DNA of 64,000 bases from Pseudarthrobacter sulfonivorans (GTDB taxonomy: Bacteria; Actinomycetota; Actinomycetes; Actinomycetales; Micrococcaceae). The position numbers and the translations under genes are program-made. Positions within the stretch are counted from its first letter, which is position 1. Each line of letters begins with the position of its first letter. The notes below the pieces were generated by a model. It made no database searches. It saw only the letters and a list, made by a program, of their open reading frames with translations, and was not told the DNA's origin. The stretch spans positions 2,046,001 to 2,110,000 of the forward strand of contig NZ_CP013747.1 of the NCBI RefSeq assembly GCF_001484605.1, written 5' to 3'. Positions 37,147 to 45,481 of this stretch are shown here, in pieces.

Positions 37147-37228
37147 ACGACGGCGGGCAACAGTCGCCCTGCGAACGGCGCCTATAGTCCCGGTCAGGAC
37201 CTGGCCACATCGCGCTAGACTTTCGATT

Positions 37229-38044
37229 ATGACCGGTGCCCCTGCCCGTCTTCTGGCTAGGCTCGTCGCCCTGACGATGCTCCTCACGGCGTGCGCGCCC
37301 GCGATCGGCTTTGACGAGACCGCCACTGATCGACCGATAGCGACGTCCTCGGCCCGGCCAGCCGCTGGCGACGTCGCCCCCACCCCTCACCGGACTCCGG
37401 CCCCCACCCCGACGCCGGTTCCCACGCCAACGGCGGTGCCCCAGGCGTTTGCCCTGAACCTCTACCAGGAGGGGGACTTCGTGCCGCAGTACACCTTCGA
37501 CTGGTGTGTTGCGGCGAGCATCCAGATCGCGCACAACCTCATCGATGACACGGGGGGCGGCACGTGGGCCGATCGCGCTCAGCAGGGCGACCTGTGGGAG
37601 AGGGCCCGGGCACGTTCGTCCAACTCGTTCAACGGTGCAAATCCGCTCGGTTGGGCAGAGGTGCTGGCCGACGTCGGGATGGGGCCATACGCCGTTGTCA
37701 GCATCGCCGACTACAAGGACGCACTGCAAACGGCGGCGCGTGCCATCACCGAAACGGGCCGGCCGGTCGGGCTGGTCATGTGGAGCGGTCGCCACGCGTG
37801 GGTGATGAGCGGGTTTGAGTCTCTCGGCGATCCCGACCAGTTCCCGGAGTTCTCGGTCACCGGCGTCCGCGTCCTGGATCCGCTCTACCCGCACGGCAGC
37901 GGGCAGTGGGGTCCATCGCCTGCGCCCAACAGCCTGCTCAGCCCCGAGCAGCTGGCGCCGCAGTTCGTAGTCCGCGAGCCGCGACGCTGGAGCAGCGATC
38001 TGCCGGCGGGCTACCTGCTGGTGCTGCCGCAGGCCGAGGCCTGA
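37229..38044 (+). CDS. Lipoprotein with cysteine-peptidase (C39-like) fold
   Basis: A 271-residue protein with signal peptide and lipobox LLTAC (C22), a Pro/Thr-rich linker (about residues 50-71, TPAPTPTPVPTPT) and a globular part. The globular part has FDWCVAAS (C93), GRHAWVMSGF (H189) and RVLDPLYP (D217), the order and spacing of a papain-like C39-type cysteine peptidase triad. A surface-anchored peptidase is likely; the substrate is unknown. No ribosome site is clear, so it may be leaderless. Confidence 0.65.
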   Translation: MTGAPARLLARLVALTMLLTACAPAIGFDETATDRPIATSSARPAAGDVAPTPHRTPAPTPTPVPTPTAVPQAFALNLYQEGDFVPQYTFDWCVAASIQIAHNLIDDTGGGTWADRAQQGDLWERARARSSNSFNGANPLGWAEVLADVGMGPYAVVSIADYKDALQTAARAITETGRPVGLVMWSGRHAWVMSGFESLGDPDQFPEFSVTGVRVLDPLYPHGSGQWGPSPAPNSLLSPEQLAPQFVVREPRRWSSDLPAGYLLVLPQAEA

Positions 38045-38093
38045 CCAGGCCTTGGCCGTTCTTCAGACTCATCCCTGGGCGTAGGCTCGGCCC

Positions 38094-38426
38094 ATGCGTA
38101 GCGTCCGGGCTGATTCGAGTGATTCCGTTGGGGGTGGTGATTCCGCGCCGATTTACAGAGTTCGATTCTGGACCCCGCCGCCTGCACCGCATTTCGCCTG
38201 GTACGTGGATGAATGGGATGTGACTGAGGCCGAGCAGGTCACGGACGTCATCGAATGGGCGGCGAAGAACGCAGACGGCCACCCATTCGAGGTTTTCCTT
38301 CGCTGGGAGGACCACCATTTCACGAGAGACGGACGGCCGGAGCCGTACTCGCGTTACGCGCTGATTTACGGACGGCCGGCCGAGAAAGCAACCACAATCG
38401 AGATTGTCTATTCGGAGTGGAATTAG
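38094..38426 (+). CDS. Hypothetical protein, 110 residues
   Basis: Not recognised. The 110-residue protein is rich in aromatic residues (YRVRFWTPPP, FAWYVDEWDV, EVFLRWEDHHF) and looks like a single small alpha/beta domain with no membrane segment. There is no good ribosome site before the ATG at 38094. It lies in the patch of unrelated small genes after the lipoprotein. Confidence 0.5.
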   Translation: MRSVRADSSDSVGGGDSAPIYRVRFWTPPPAPHFAWYVDEWDVTEAEQVTDVIEWAAKNADGHPFEVFLRWEDHHFTRDGRPEPYSRYALIYGRPAEKATTIEIVYSEWN

Positions 38427-38586
38427 ATAAGTCGCGGACCTCTAGGAGTAATACGCAAAGAGACAACGGAAAGAGCACAGGAGCCCCGTTACGGGACGGC
38501 ACAGTCCAGAAGACATGGGTACAGCTGCGGTCAACCCCGGGTCCATAGGCTGGGGCTGACCATTCACAGTGAGGGAGCCACCCGAT

Positions 38587-38976
38587 ATGAGTCCGCTACT
38601 TAAGACCACTGCGGCATATCCGAATGCCTTAATGCTCTTGATAACCGAAGACGACCCCAACGTTCCGGACATCGACGGAATAGCCAACATTTGGCAAAGT
38701 GAGAGCATGCTCGCCCTTGCCGTCCAACACGACGTAGACGGTGACGTTGAACTCCGAATCACTCACGAAGCCCCCTCTTCGTCCAAAATCATCCTGCTTT
38801 TCGATGGCATCCTTCCGACGAGCCGCAGGCTTGTTGAGATCGAGACTGTCTATTTGGACCGCATCGCCGGCATCAGGACCCTCACAGGGGAACTTCCGGT
38901 TCGTATTTGGGGTGACGATCCCCGGCAGCCTGAACACGTTGTGATCGAATGCCTTGGGCTGGTGGAGCTCACGTAG
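38587..38976 (+). CDS. Hypothetical protein, 129 residues
   Basis: Not recognised. The 129-residue acidic soluble protein has a beta-rich pattern (ALMLLITEDDPNVP, ELRITHE, KIILLFDG, HVVIECLGLVEL). AGGGAG nine bases before the ATG at 38587 supports that start. Its codons are visibly less G/C-biased than those of the metabolic operons around, suggesting acquired DNA. An inverted repeat, GGTCAACCCC/GGGGCTGACC, lies just upstream (38529-38561). Confidence 0.55.
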   Translation: MSPLLKTTAAYPNALMLLITEDDPNVPDIDGIANIWQSESMLALAVQHDVDGDVELRITHEAPSSSKIILLFDGILPTSRRLVEIETVYLDRIAGIRTLTGELPVRIWGDDPRQPEHVVIECLGLVELT

Positions 38977-39082
38977 CGCGAATTCCAAGCGCGTTCAACG
39001 TGCCGCAAAGACCAGCATGGCGTTCCGCAGAATGTCCCGTTTAGAGCCTTCAAACCGACCCTTTGGGGGTTGTTTGTGAATC

Positions 39083-39110
39083 AGAGGATTCGTTTCCAGG
39101 ATCCTCTTTC
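39083..39110 (+). terminator. Terminator-like hairpin
   Basis: AGAGGAT (39083-39089) and ATCCTCT (39101-39107), followed by TTC, lie about 100 bp after the 38587-38976 gene. The stem is short, so confidence is modest. Confidence 0.4.
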
Positions 39111-39119
39111 CGAAAGACG

Positions 39120-39140
39120 TGCACGTGAGACATGCACGTG
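39120..39140. repeat. Direct repeat TGCACGTG
   Basis: Two copies of TGCACGTG (39120-39127 and 39133-39140), each containing the palindrome CACGTG, lie 85 bp before the MepB-like gene. They may be a regulator site. Confidence 0.4.
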
Positions 39141-39224
39141 CGGATATCGTCGGGGTGGTGAGGGCTGAGCTCTTCGTGTGCTGCCCCGTCGCTCCTGTCG
39201 GGGATTCGTTTCGATGGGAGTGCT

Positions 39225-39737
39225 ATGTCTGGTGTTCAGGTCCATCCGGATGTCGCCATGGTGATGAGGGTTCTCGGCGACCTCGGCCTCGTCTGTTCCC
39301 CCGCCAAAGTCGAGGCCGACAACGCTGAGTACGGTGCCGCGATCTCAGAAATCCGTCGGTCTCCGGTTCGCTTCAGGGTCGGAAAGCTGACCCCGACGAA
39401 GGTGGGCTTGTTCGTGACAGTGTGGCGGCGCTCTCTCGATGGGTCGACCGAACCTCTGCCTGCGGAGGAGTACAGCGACGTGCTGGTGATCTGCGTGCGG
39501 GAGGATTCCCGAGTCGGAGCATTCGCGTTTCCGAAGGCGGCGCTCGTCAAGCATGGCGTCGTGTCCGTGGGCGGCGCCGGAGGCAAGCGAGGGTTCCGCG
39601 TCTATCCGCCGTGGTCAGCTACGACGAATCGGCAGGCGAAAAAATCCCAGCAGTGGCAGTGTAATTACTTCTTCGAGATGGCTGACGGATCCGCCATCAA
39701 TCCGCAGCGAGCCATTCGACTCTTCGTTGCGGCCTAA
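39225..39737 (+). CDS. MepB-like protein
   Basis: A 170-residue protein with RVGKLTPTKVGLFVTVWRR, FAFPKAALVKHGVVS, GKRGFRVYPPWS and QQWQCNYFF, the pattern of the MepB family (named from the staphylococcal mepRAB locus; biochemical role unknown). GGGAG before the ATG at 39225 supports the start. It stands alone, with no MepR or MepA neighbour. Confidence 0.8.
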   Translation: MSGVQVHPDVAMVMRVLGDLGLVCSPAKVEADNAEYGAAISEIRRSPVRFRVGKLTPTKVGLFVTVWRRSLDGSTEPLPAEEYSDVLVICVREDSRVGAFAFPKAALVKHGVVSVGGAGGKRGFRVYPPWSATTNRQAKKSQQWQCNYFFEMADGSAINPQRAIRLFVAA

Positions 39738-39823
39738 ACGGATTCTGCGACATTCGGTCAGGCCAGGTCAGGTCAGGTGGCGGGCCGTCGTCGGGACACC
39801 CCGAGACGCCCGGGATGCGACGG

Positions 39824-40645
39824 CTATTCGGGCGTCTCGTTCTGTTCTCTTTGGGCGAGCCTCTGGAGTTGCCATCTATGCACGTCGGGCAGCCAATCCA
39901 ACGTGGCCGATGGACCGACCCGCGCGTCGTCAGTAACACCACCGTCTCGCAGGGCCTGCACGTACGCGCGATCCTGTTTGATACGGGCTCGTAGCTGCTC
40001 AGCTCCGCCGACTGAGCCGTGACCGGGGATGACGGCATCAACGTCGTCGGCCACGCTGTCAAACAGTCGCAACGCGGCGAGGTAGTCCTCGATCGGATTC
40101 GCGACCTCGAGGTCGAGGAACGGCATCAGGATGTCAGAAAGCATGTCGCCGGCGACGAGGACGCCGCGCTCCTCGATCAACAGCGCCGCATGGCCTGGGG
40201 CATGGGCCTGATGCTCAATGATCCGGACTGTGGGGCCATCCCAAGGAATCTGCGCAGTATCGGCGGGCAGACCGGTAATGAGACCGAGCAGATCCATCGG
40301 GATATCCTCGGCGTACTCCGGCGGGAGCCCCTCGGCTATGCGGGCCTTCCAATCCACGTTCGACAGCAAATCTTGGATAGAGGCCGCACAGCGGGCTGTA
40401 CCGTAACGGGGCACGTCGCCGAAGTTCGCGTGCCAGAGCACGTGGTCCCAATCAGGATGCGTCGAGAAGCCTGCCACGACGGGCTGGCCCAACTCGCGGA
40501 GGTCGTTCGCGAGGGCCGCCATTTCGTCGACCGTTATACCGGGGTCGACGAGCAACACACCGTCCCGGCCCTGCACGACAACGGAATTACTCTGGATGAA
40601 CTCGCTCTCGTGAACCAGAACGCCCTCAGCGACTTCCTTCAGCAT
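39824..40645 (-). CDS. Metallo-beta-lactamase-fold hydrolase
   Basis: A 273-residue MBL-fold protein with the metal motif STHPDWDHVLWH (HxDxDH type), a further His in HAPGHAALL, the bridging Asp in VLVAGDMLSDI and the last His in VIPGHGSVGG. The metal set looks complete. There is no signal peptide, so it is not a classic secreted beta-lactamase. GGAAGG before the ATG at 40645 decides the start over 40672. The substrate is unknown. Confidence 0.85.
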   Translation of the reverse strand: MLKEVAEGVLVHESEFIQSNSVVVQGRDGVLLVDPGITVDEMAALANDLRELGQPVVAGFSTHPDWDHVLWHANFGDVPRYGTARCAASIQDLLSNVDWKARIAEGLPPEYAEDIPMDLLGLITGLPADTAQIPWDGPTVRIIEHQAHAPGHAALLIEERGVLVAGDMLSDILMPFLDLEVANPIEDYLAALRLFDSVADDVDAVIPGHGSVGGAEQLRARIKQDRAYVQALRDGGVTDDARVGPSATLDWLPDVHRWQLQRLAQREQNETPE

Positions 40646-40843
40646 GAATTGCCTTCCGCCTGTGGTTTGCAACCCCTTCTCGAGACGGTATTAGCTGGCG
40701 GTAGTAGATTGCAAGCACTATGGGCGAAGCGGGTGAGCCGCAGTCGGGGCTTCCGGGACGTTCTGTTCGATCCCAACCGTCATCTAGTGGAATCACCCCA
40801 ACGGTGCTTTCGTTGACCTACACAGCTACAGCTGGGGAGTCAT

Positions 40844-41242
40844 ATGAAACGTCATCTGGATTCTTGGAATGTTCGCCAGGTCCTTGCTGTCTCACTCGCG
40901 ATAGTTGCGTCCTTGGTTCTCTTACTGATTCCCATGTACACCCAGGTAAAACTAGCGTCTGGTGGGCCGGAGCAGGTTAGTCATCCGACCCTGCTTGAGA
41001 CAGTAGGGCCGTCTATCTTCGTGTCGTTGCTCATCCCCGTGGCCCTGACCGCGCTTCCTCTCCTGCTACGAGGGCGTGCGCGGACTCCTGTGTCGGTCGC
41101 GACTACTGTCGCTCTTGTTGTCTTCGTAGTCATCGGCTCCGCAAGCATCGGCTGGTTCTACGTCCCAGCCCTGGCCGCCGCCGTGGCAGCCGTTGTTGCC
41201 TCGATGGGGAGCCACGCAAGACTCCAGGTTCGCCCTAACTAA
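40844..41242 (+). CDS. Small membrane protein
   Basis: Not recognised. A 132-residue hydrophobic protein with about four membrane segments (near residues 12-32, 55-75, 82-100 and 104-122) and a basic N-terminus. GGGGAG lies before the ATG. It is part of the patch of orphan genes between 37 and 42 kb. Confidence 0.6.
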   Translation: MKRHLDSWNVRQVLAVSLAIVASLVLLLIPMYTQVKLASGGPEQVSHPTLLETVGPSIFVSLLIPVALTALPLLLRGRARTPVSVATTVALVVFVVIGSASIGWFYVPALAAAVAAVVASMGSHARLQVRPN

Positions 41243-41444
41243 TCGGCCTCAATCGAACCACTCTGCTGCACCTCGGGCCTGATCGCAGGGGCGGGCATCA
41301 CGCGGCGCAGTCATGGACTAGCTGGACATGCTGTGGAGTCCCGATAGAGGAACCCGGAACGGACAAGCTCGAGTGCACGAAAGGGATCCTCAACCGGCTA
41401 TTCCTCGCGTGGTTCGCGTCGTCGGCATCGATTAGGGTGTCGGT

Positions 41445-42236
41445 ATGGAGTGCCGGATCAACGAAGCCCTGGTCCATTACGTCGAGCATGGCGTCGGCGT
41501 GCCGCTCGTGGCGTTGCACGGCGCCGGTGTTGATCATCGCGAGATCGAGGCGGCGATCGAGGCCATCGTTCCCGACACGCGATACCGGCGGATCTATCCG
41601 GATCTGCCGGGGATGGGCCTCTCGACGGCCGACGGCCTGACCTGCAACGACGATGTGGTGACGCTGCTCGGCGATTTCATCGATCACCTGGGCGCGGGAC
41701 CGGTGATGCTGCTCGGGCACTCTTACGGCGCCTACCTGGCTCGTGGAGTGGCCGCACGGCGACCAGACACTGTGCTCGGTCTGGCGTTGTTGTGCCCCGT
41801 CGCCGAGCGGTCGCGAAGCGTGCCTGGCCACGAGGTGGTCCGCCAGGACGCCGACGCGTACGACGAACTCGACCCTGCACAGCGGGCGGGGTTCGAGGAC
41901 TACTTTGTCTTGCGCACACAGGCCACGGCTCGCCGGTACCGCGACCGCGTTGCGCCGAGTACGGCGCTTGTGGACGAGGCTGCGCTGGGGCGCATCTTCG
42001 CCGGGTGGACGGTGGACGTCGGGTCGACCGCGTTCTCTGCGCCGACCTTGGTCGTGGCGGGACGACGCGATTCGGTCGTCGGGTATGCCGACGCGGCCGA
42101 ATTGCTCGAGTGCTACCCGCACGCCACCCTGGCTGTCATCGAGGACGCCGGCCATGCGCTCATGCACGAGCGGCCCGAACTACTCGCAGCGTTGTTCGGC
42201 GACTGGCTCGATCGAGCTCGACCAGAAGACGAGTGA
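41445..42236 (+). CDS. Alpha/beta-fold hydrolase
   Basis: A 263-residue cytosolic hydrolase with an oxyanion-hole region LHGAGVDH, a nucleophile elbow LLGHSYGAYLARG, an acid in VVAGRRDSVVG and a catalytic His in IEDAGHALMHE. The fold and triad are clear; the reaction (esterase, lactonase, other) is not. AGGGTG precedes the ATG. The GC pattern is closer to a different donor than to the flanking operons, but this is an impression only. Confidence 0.82.
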   Translation: MECRINEALVHYVEHGVGVPLVALHGAGVDHREIEAAIEAIVPDTRYRRIYPDLPGMGLSTADGLTCNDDVVTLLGDFIDHLGAGPVMLLGHSYGAYLARGVAARRPDTVLGLALLCPVAERSRSVPGHEVVRQDADAYDELDPAQRAGFEDYFVLRTQATARRYRDRVAPSTALVDEAALGRIFAGWTVDVGSTAFSAPTLVVAGRRDSVVGYADAAELLECYPHATLAVIEDAGHALMHERPELLAALFGDWLDRARPEDE

Positions 42237-42493
42237 CCGACCTTGCTGCAATTCATCATGGCGCGACTGACAAGGGGAACCTCATACGGTGCATTGGAGC
42301 CGCTGCCGCAAACGGGCGTTGCGCTAGCTTTGGTCGTGATGGGTCTGCGCCCGGGGGAATCGCATCCCGGCTCGGGATCGAGGCGAACGCTCTCTCCGCG
42401 CTGACGGCCCGCGCCGGATCGACGAAATCCGCCACTGGCGCTCGGAGTTCCGAGTGGAGACGCCCGGCGTTGACGCTCACCAATAAAAGTGAT

Positions 42494-42522
42494 TTGACTC
42501 ACATCCAACTCTGCAATAACCT
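42494..42522 (+). promoter_or_regulatory. Promoter for the chvE-gguAB operon
   Basis: TTGACT (42494-42499), a 17-bp spacer and TAACCT (42517-42522) form a good housekeeping promoter. Its -10 touches the LacI-type operator. Confidence 0.65.
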
Positions 42523-42544
42523 TGTTGTTAGCGCTAACAACAAG
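42521..42544. promoter_or_regulatory. LacI-family operator
   Basis: A perfect 24-bp palindrome whose left half is CTTGTTGTTAGC and right half its exact complement, with the central TTAGCGCTAA typical of LacI/GalR sites. It overlaps the -10 and start point, so the bound regulator should repress chvE-gguAB. No LacI-type gene is in the window. Confidence 0.8.
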
Positions 42545-42713
42545 GAGACGGAACTAGGCTTCCGGCACATTGAACTCCGCGCCTGTGTTGGTAGCCATTC
42601 AGGTGTCTAGGGCTCGGGCCCTGCACACCAAAGCAGTACCGCTCCACCGGCAAGCGCAGACGCCTGCCGACCCAGCACCACTTCGCGGACAAGCTTCCGC
42701 GGGAGGAGAAATC

Positions 42714-43838
42714 GTGAGAATTAGGAAATTCCTGGGCGCCGTCGCCGTCGTCCTCGCAGTCACTGTGGGTGCCACAGGGTGCGGAAGCCGGGGCGGAACA
42801 GCCACCCCGGAAGCCGCTGCGAATCCCAGTGAATCCCTGGTGGGTATTTCGATGCCCACCCAGACGTCCGAGCGTTGGATCGCCGATGGCGGAAACGTGG
42901 AAAAGTCCTTGAAGGGACTTGGTTACAAGACTGACCTGCAGTTCGCCAACGACGATATCCCCACGCAGGTATCGCAGATCGAGAACATGCTGACCAAGGG
43001 TGCCAAGGCGCTCATTGTCGCCGCCATCGACGGCACCACCCTGACCGATGTGCTGGCCAAGGCGAAGGAGCAGAACGTCAAGGTCATCGCCTACGACCGC
43101 CTCATCAACGGCACGCCGAACGTTGATTTCTACACCACGTTCGATAACTACACGGTGGGTGTGCAGCAGGCAACGTCGCTGCTGACCGGGCTGGGCCTGG
43201 TTGATGCCAGCGGCAAGAAGGTGGAGGGCAAGGGCCCGTTCAACGTTGAGCTTTTCGCCGGCAGCCCGGATGACAACAACGCCAACTTCTTCTGGACCGG
43301 CGCCATGGACACGCTGAAGCCGTACCTGGACGCCGGAACCCTCAAGGTCCCCAGCGGCCAAACCAAGTTCGAGCAGGCAGCCATCCTGCGCTGGCAGGCC
43401 CCCGTTGCCCAGAAGCGGATGGAGGACATCCTCACCGCGGCCTACAGCTCCGGGACCAAGCTCGACGGTGTGCTCTCCCCCTATGACGGCCTCTCCATCG
43501 GCATCATCTCGGCCCTGACCAGCACCGGCGGCTACGCCAAGGGTGACCTGCCGGTCGTCACGGGCCAGGACGCTGAGAAGGGCTCCGTGAAGTCCATCAT
43601 CGCCGGTGAGCAGTACTCCACCATCTTCAAGGACACCCGCCAGCTGGGTTCCCAGGCCGTGAAGATGGTCGACGCCCTGCTGAAGGGCCAGGAGCCGGAG
43701 GTCAACGACACCAAGACCTACAACAACAAGGTCAAGGTGGTTCCGGCCTACCTGCTCAAGTCCCTGATCATCACTGCGGAAAACTACAAGAAGGAACTCA
43801 TCGACTCCGGCTACTACACCGACGCCGACGTCAAGTAA
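42714..43838 (+). CDS. chvE: Multiple-monosaccharide ABC transporter binding lipoprotein
   Basis: A 374-residue periplasmic-binding-type lipoprotein (Peripla_BP_4) with lipobox ending at C23 (GATGC). Family features of ChvE are [39 protein letters not shown] and [12 protein letters not shown]. It should bind aldoses such as galactose, arabinose, xylose or glucose. GGGAGGAG lies five bases before the GTG at 42714; the open frame begins earlier at 42570. A perfect hairpin separates it from the ATPase gene. Confidence 0.9.
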   Translation: MRIRKFLGAVAVVLAVTVGATGCGSRGGTATPEAAANPSESLVGISMPTQTSERWIADGGNVEKSLKGLGYKTDLQFANDDIPTQVSQIENMLTKGAKALIVAAIDGTTLTDVLAKAKEQNVKVIAYDRLINGTPNVDFYTTFDNYTVGVQQATSLLTGLGLVDASGKKVEGKGPFNVELFAGSPDDNNANFFWTGAMDTLKPYLDAGTLKVPSGQTKFEQAAILRWQAPVAQKRMEDILTAAYSSGTKLDGVLSPYDGLSIGIISALTSTGGYAKGDLPVVTGQDAEKGSVKSIIAGEQYSTIFKDTRQLGSQAVKMVDALLKGQEPEVNDTKTYNNKVKVVPAYLLKSLIITAENYKKELIDSGYYTDADVK

Positions 43839-43847
43839 CCATCTTGC

Positions 43848-43884
43848 GGGGTTGCGGCCGGCCGCACGGCCTGGCCGCAACCCC
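43848..43884 (+). terminator. Intercistronic hairpin chvE-gguA
   Basis: GGGGTTGCGGCC (43848-43859) pairs perfectly with GGCCGCAACCCC (43873-43884). A T run is missing, so partial termination or mRNA protection is likely, as with the siaE-siaF hairpin. Confidence 0.65.
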
Positions 43885-43947
43885 TTCCCGTAGACCCCTG
43901 CAGCCGCAGGCCGGTCCAGTTTTCCAACCAGTCAGTGGGAATTGACG

Positions 43948-45477
43948 ATGAACACACCCATTCTTCAAATGCGAGGAATCACCAAAACCTTTCCGGGCGT
44001 GAAGGCCCTGCAGGATGTCACCCTTGACGTGAACCGTGGCGAGGTCCACGCCATTTGCGGAGAGAACGGGGCGGGCAAGTCCACCCTGATGAAAGTCCTG
44101 TCCGGGGTCTACCCGCACAACTCCTTCGACGGGGACATCCTTTTCGAAAACGAGCCCTGTAACTTCTCCAGCATCAACGACAGCGAGAAACGCGGCATCG
44201 TCATCATCCACCAGGAGCTCGCCCTGAGCCCCTACCTCTCGATCGCCGAAAACATCTACCTCGGAAACGAGCAGGCCAAGAACGGCTGGGTGGACTGGCG
44301 GAAGACCAACCTGGAGGCCGCCAAGCTGCTGGCCAGGGTGGGCCTGAGCGAAAACCCCATCACACCGGTCCAGCACATCAGCGTGGGCAAGCAGCAGTTG
44401 GTGGAAATCGCCAAGGCGCTCTCGAAGGAAGTCAAGCTCCTCATCCTGGACGAGCCCACCGCTGCGCTCAACGACGAGGACTCCGGCCACCTCCTGGACC
44501 TGATCCTGCATCTGAAGGGCCAGGGCATCACCAGCATCATCATCAGCCACAAACTCAACGAAATCCGCAGAGTCGCAGACGCCGTCACCATCATCCGCGA
44601 CGGCAAAACCATCGAGACGCTCCGGCTCGATGAAGGCCAGATCACGCAGGAACGGATTATCCGCGGCATGGTGGGCCGGGACCTGGAAAGCCTCTACCCG
44701 GACCGGGACCCGAAGATCGGGGAGGAAGTCCTGCGGATCGAGGACTGGTCCGTCAGGCACCCCCAGGACCACACACGCATGGTGGTGCACAACGCCAGCC
44801 TCAACGTCCGCAAGGGCGAAGTGGTGGGCCTCGCAGGCCTGATGGGAGCGGGCCGGACCGAGCTGGCCATGAGCGTTTTCGGACGCACTTACGGCACGGC
44901 GGTGTCCGGGAAGGTGTACAAGTACGGCAAGGAAATCAACACCTCCACGGTGTCTCAGGCGATCGGGCACGGGATCGCGTATGCCACCGAAGACCGGAAG
45001 CACTACGGCCTGAACCTCATTGAGGATATCCAGCGGAACATCTCCATGGCCGCGCTCCGCAAGCTGGTCAAGGGCGGCTGGGTGGACAAGAACCGGGAAA
45101 CGGTGGTGGCCAACGGCTACCGCACGAGCATGAACATCAAGGCGCCCTCAGTTGCTGCCATCACCGGCAAACTGTCCGGCGGAAACCAGCAGAAGGTGGT
45201 GCTAAGCAAGTGGATGTTCTCGGACCCGGACGTGCTGATCCTCGATGAGCCCACCCGCGGGATCGACGTCGGCGCCAAATTCGAGATCTACACGATCATC
45301 GCCAGGCTCGCGGCGGAGGGAAAAGCTGTCATTGTCATCTCCTCGGAACTGCCCGAACTCCTCGGCATCTGCGACAGGATCTACACCCTGTCGGCCGGCC
45401 ATATCACCGGCGAGGTGCCCATCGCCGAAGCATCCCAGGAAACCCTCATGCACTACATGACCAAAGAGAAGGAATAG
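43948..45477 (+). CDS. gguA: Multiple-monosaccharide ABC transporter ATPase
   Basis: A 509-residue sugar ATPase with two tandem nucleotide-binding domains, as in RbsA/MglA/XylG. The first has GENGAGKST, the Q-loop IIHQELAL, signature SVGKQQ and [11 protein letters not shown]. The second has a degenerate Walker A (GLMGAGRTE), signature LSGGNQQK and [17 protein letters not shown] precedes the ATG at 43948; a TTG at 43942 is less likely. Confidence 0.92.
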   Translation: MNTPILQMRGITKTFPGVKALQDVTLDVNRGEVHAICGENGAGKSTLMKVLSGVYPHNSFDGDILFENEPCNFSSINDSEKRGIVIIHQELALSPYLSIAENIYLGNEQAKNGWVDWRKTNLEAAKLLARVGLSENPITPVQHISVGKQQLVEIAKALSKEVKLLILDEPTAALNDEDSGHLLDLILHLKGQGITSIIISHKLNEIRRVADAVTIIRDGKTIETLRLDEGQITQERIIRGMVGRDLESLYPDRDPKIGEEVLRIEDWSVRHPQDHTRMVVHNASLNVRKGEVVGLAGLMGAGRTELAMSVFGRTYGTAVSGKVYKYGKEINTSTVSQAIGHGIAYATEDRKHYGLNLIEDIQRNISMAALRKLVKGGWVDKNRETVVANGYRTSMNIKAPSVAAITGKLSGGNQQKVVLSKWMFSDPDVLILDEPTRGIDVGAKFEIYTIIARLAAEGKAVIVISSELPELLGICDRIYTLSAGHITGEVPIAEASQETLMHYMTKEKE

Positions 45478-45481
45478 GACC

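Larger units (their letters stand above)
42237..42713 (+). other. Long intergenic region with chvE control signals
   Basis: 477 bp without a supported gene. The first 250 bp shows nothing recognisable. Then come a promoter (42494-42522), a perfect palindromic operator (42521-42544) and an untranslated leader of about 170 bases before the chvE GTG. The leader shows no riboswitch that I recognise. Confidence 0.5.

Noticed and set aside
39824..40645. Secreted metallo-beta-lactamase (resistance gene)
   Set aside because: It has the MBL metal motif, but there is no signal peptide and the rest of the sequence matches general MBL-fold hydrolases.
40720..40980. 86-residue plus-strand frame upstream of the small membrane protein
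   Set aside because: It overlaps the better-supported gene at 40844-41242 in another frame, lacks a ribosome site and has irregular composition.
36325..42236. Defence island or prophage
   Set aside because: No nuclease, methylase, helicase, toxin-antitoxin pair, phage structural gene or integrase was recognised among these genes.
42534..43880. 448-residue antisense frame over chvE
   Set aside because: It is a mirror of the ChvE reading frame in GC-rich DNA with no motif or ribosome site.
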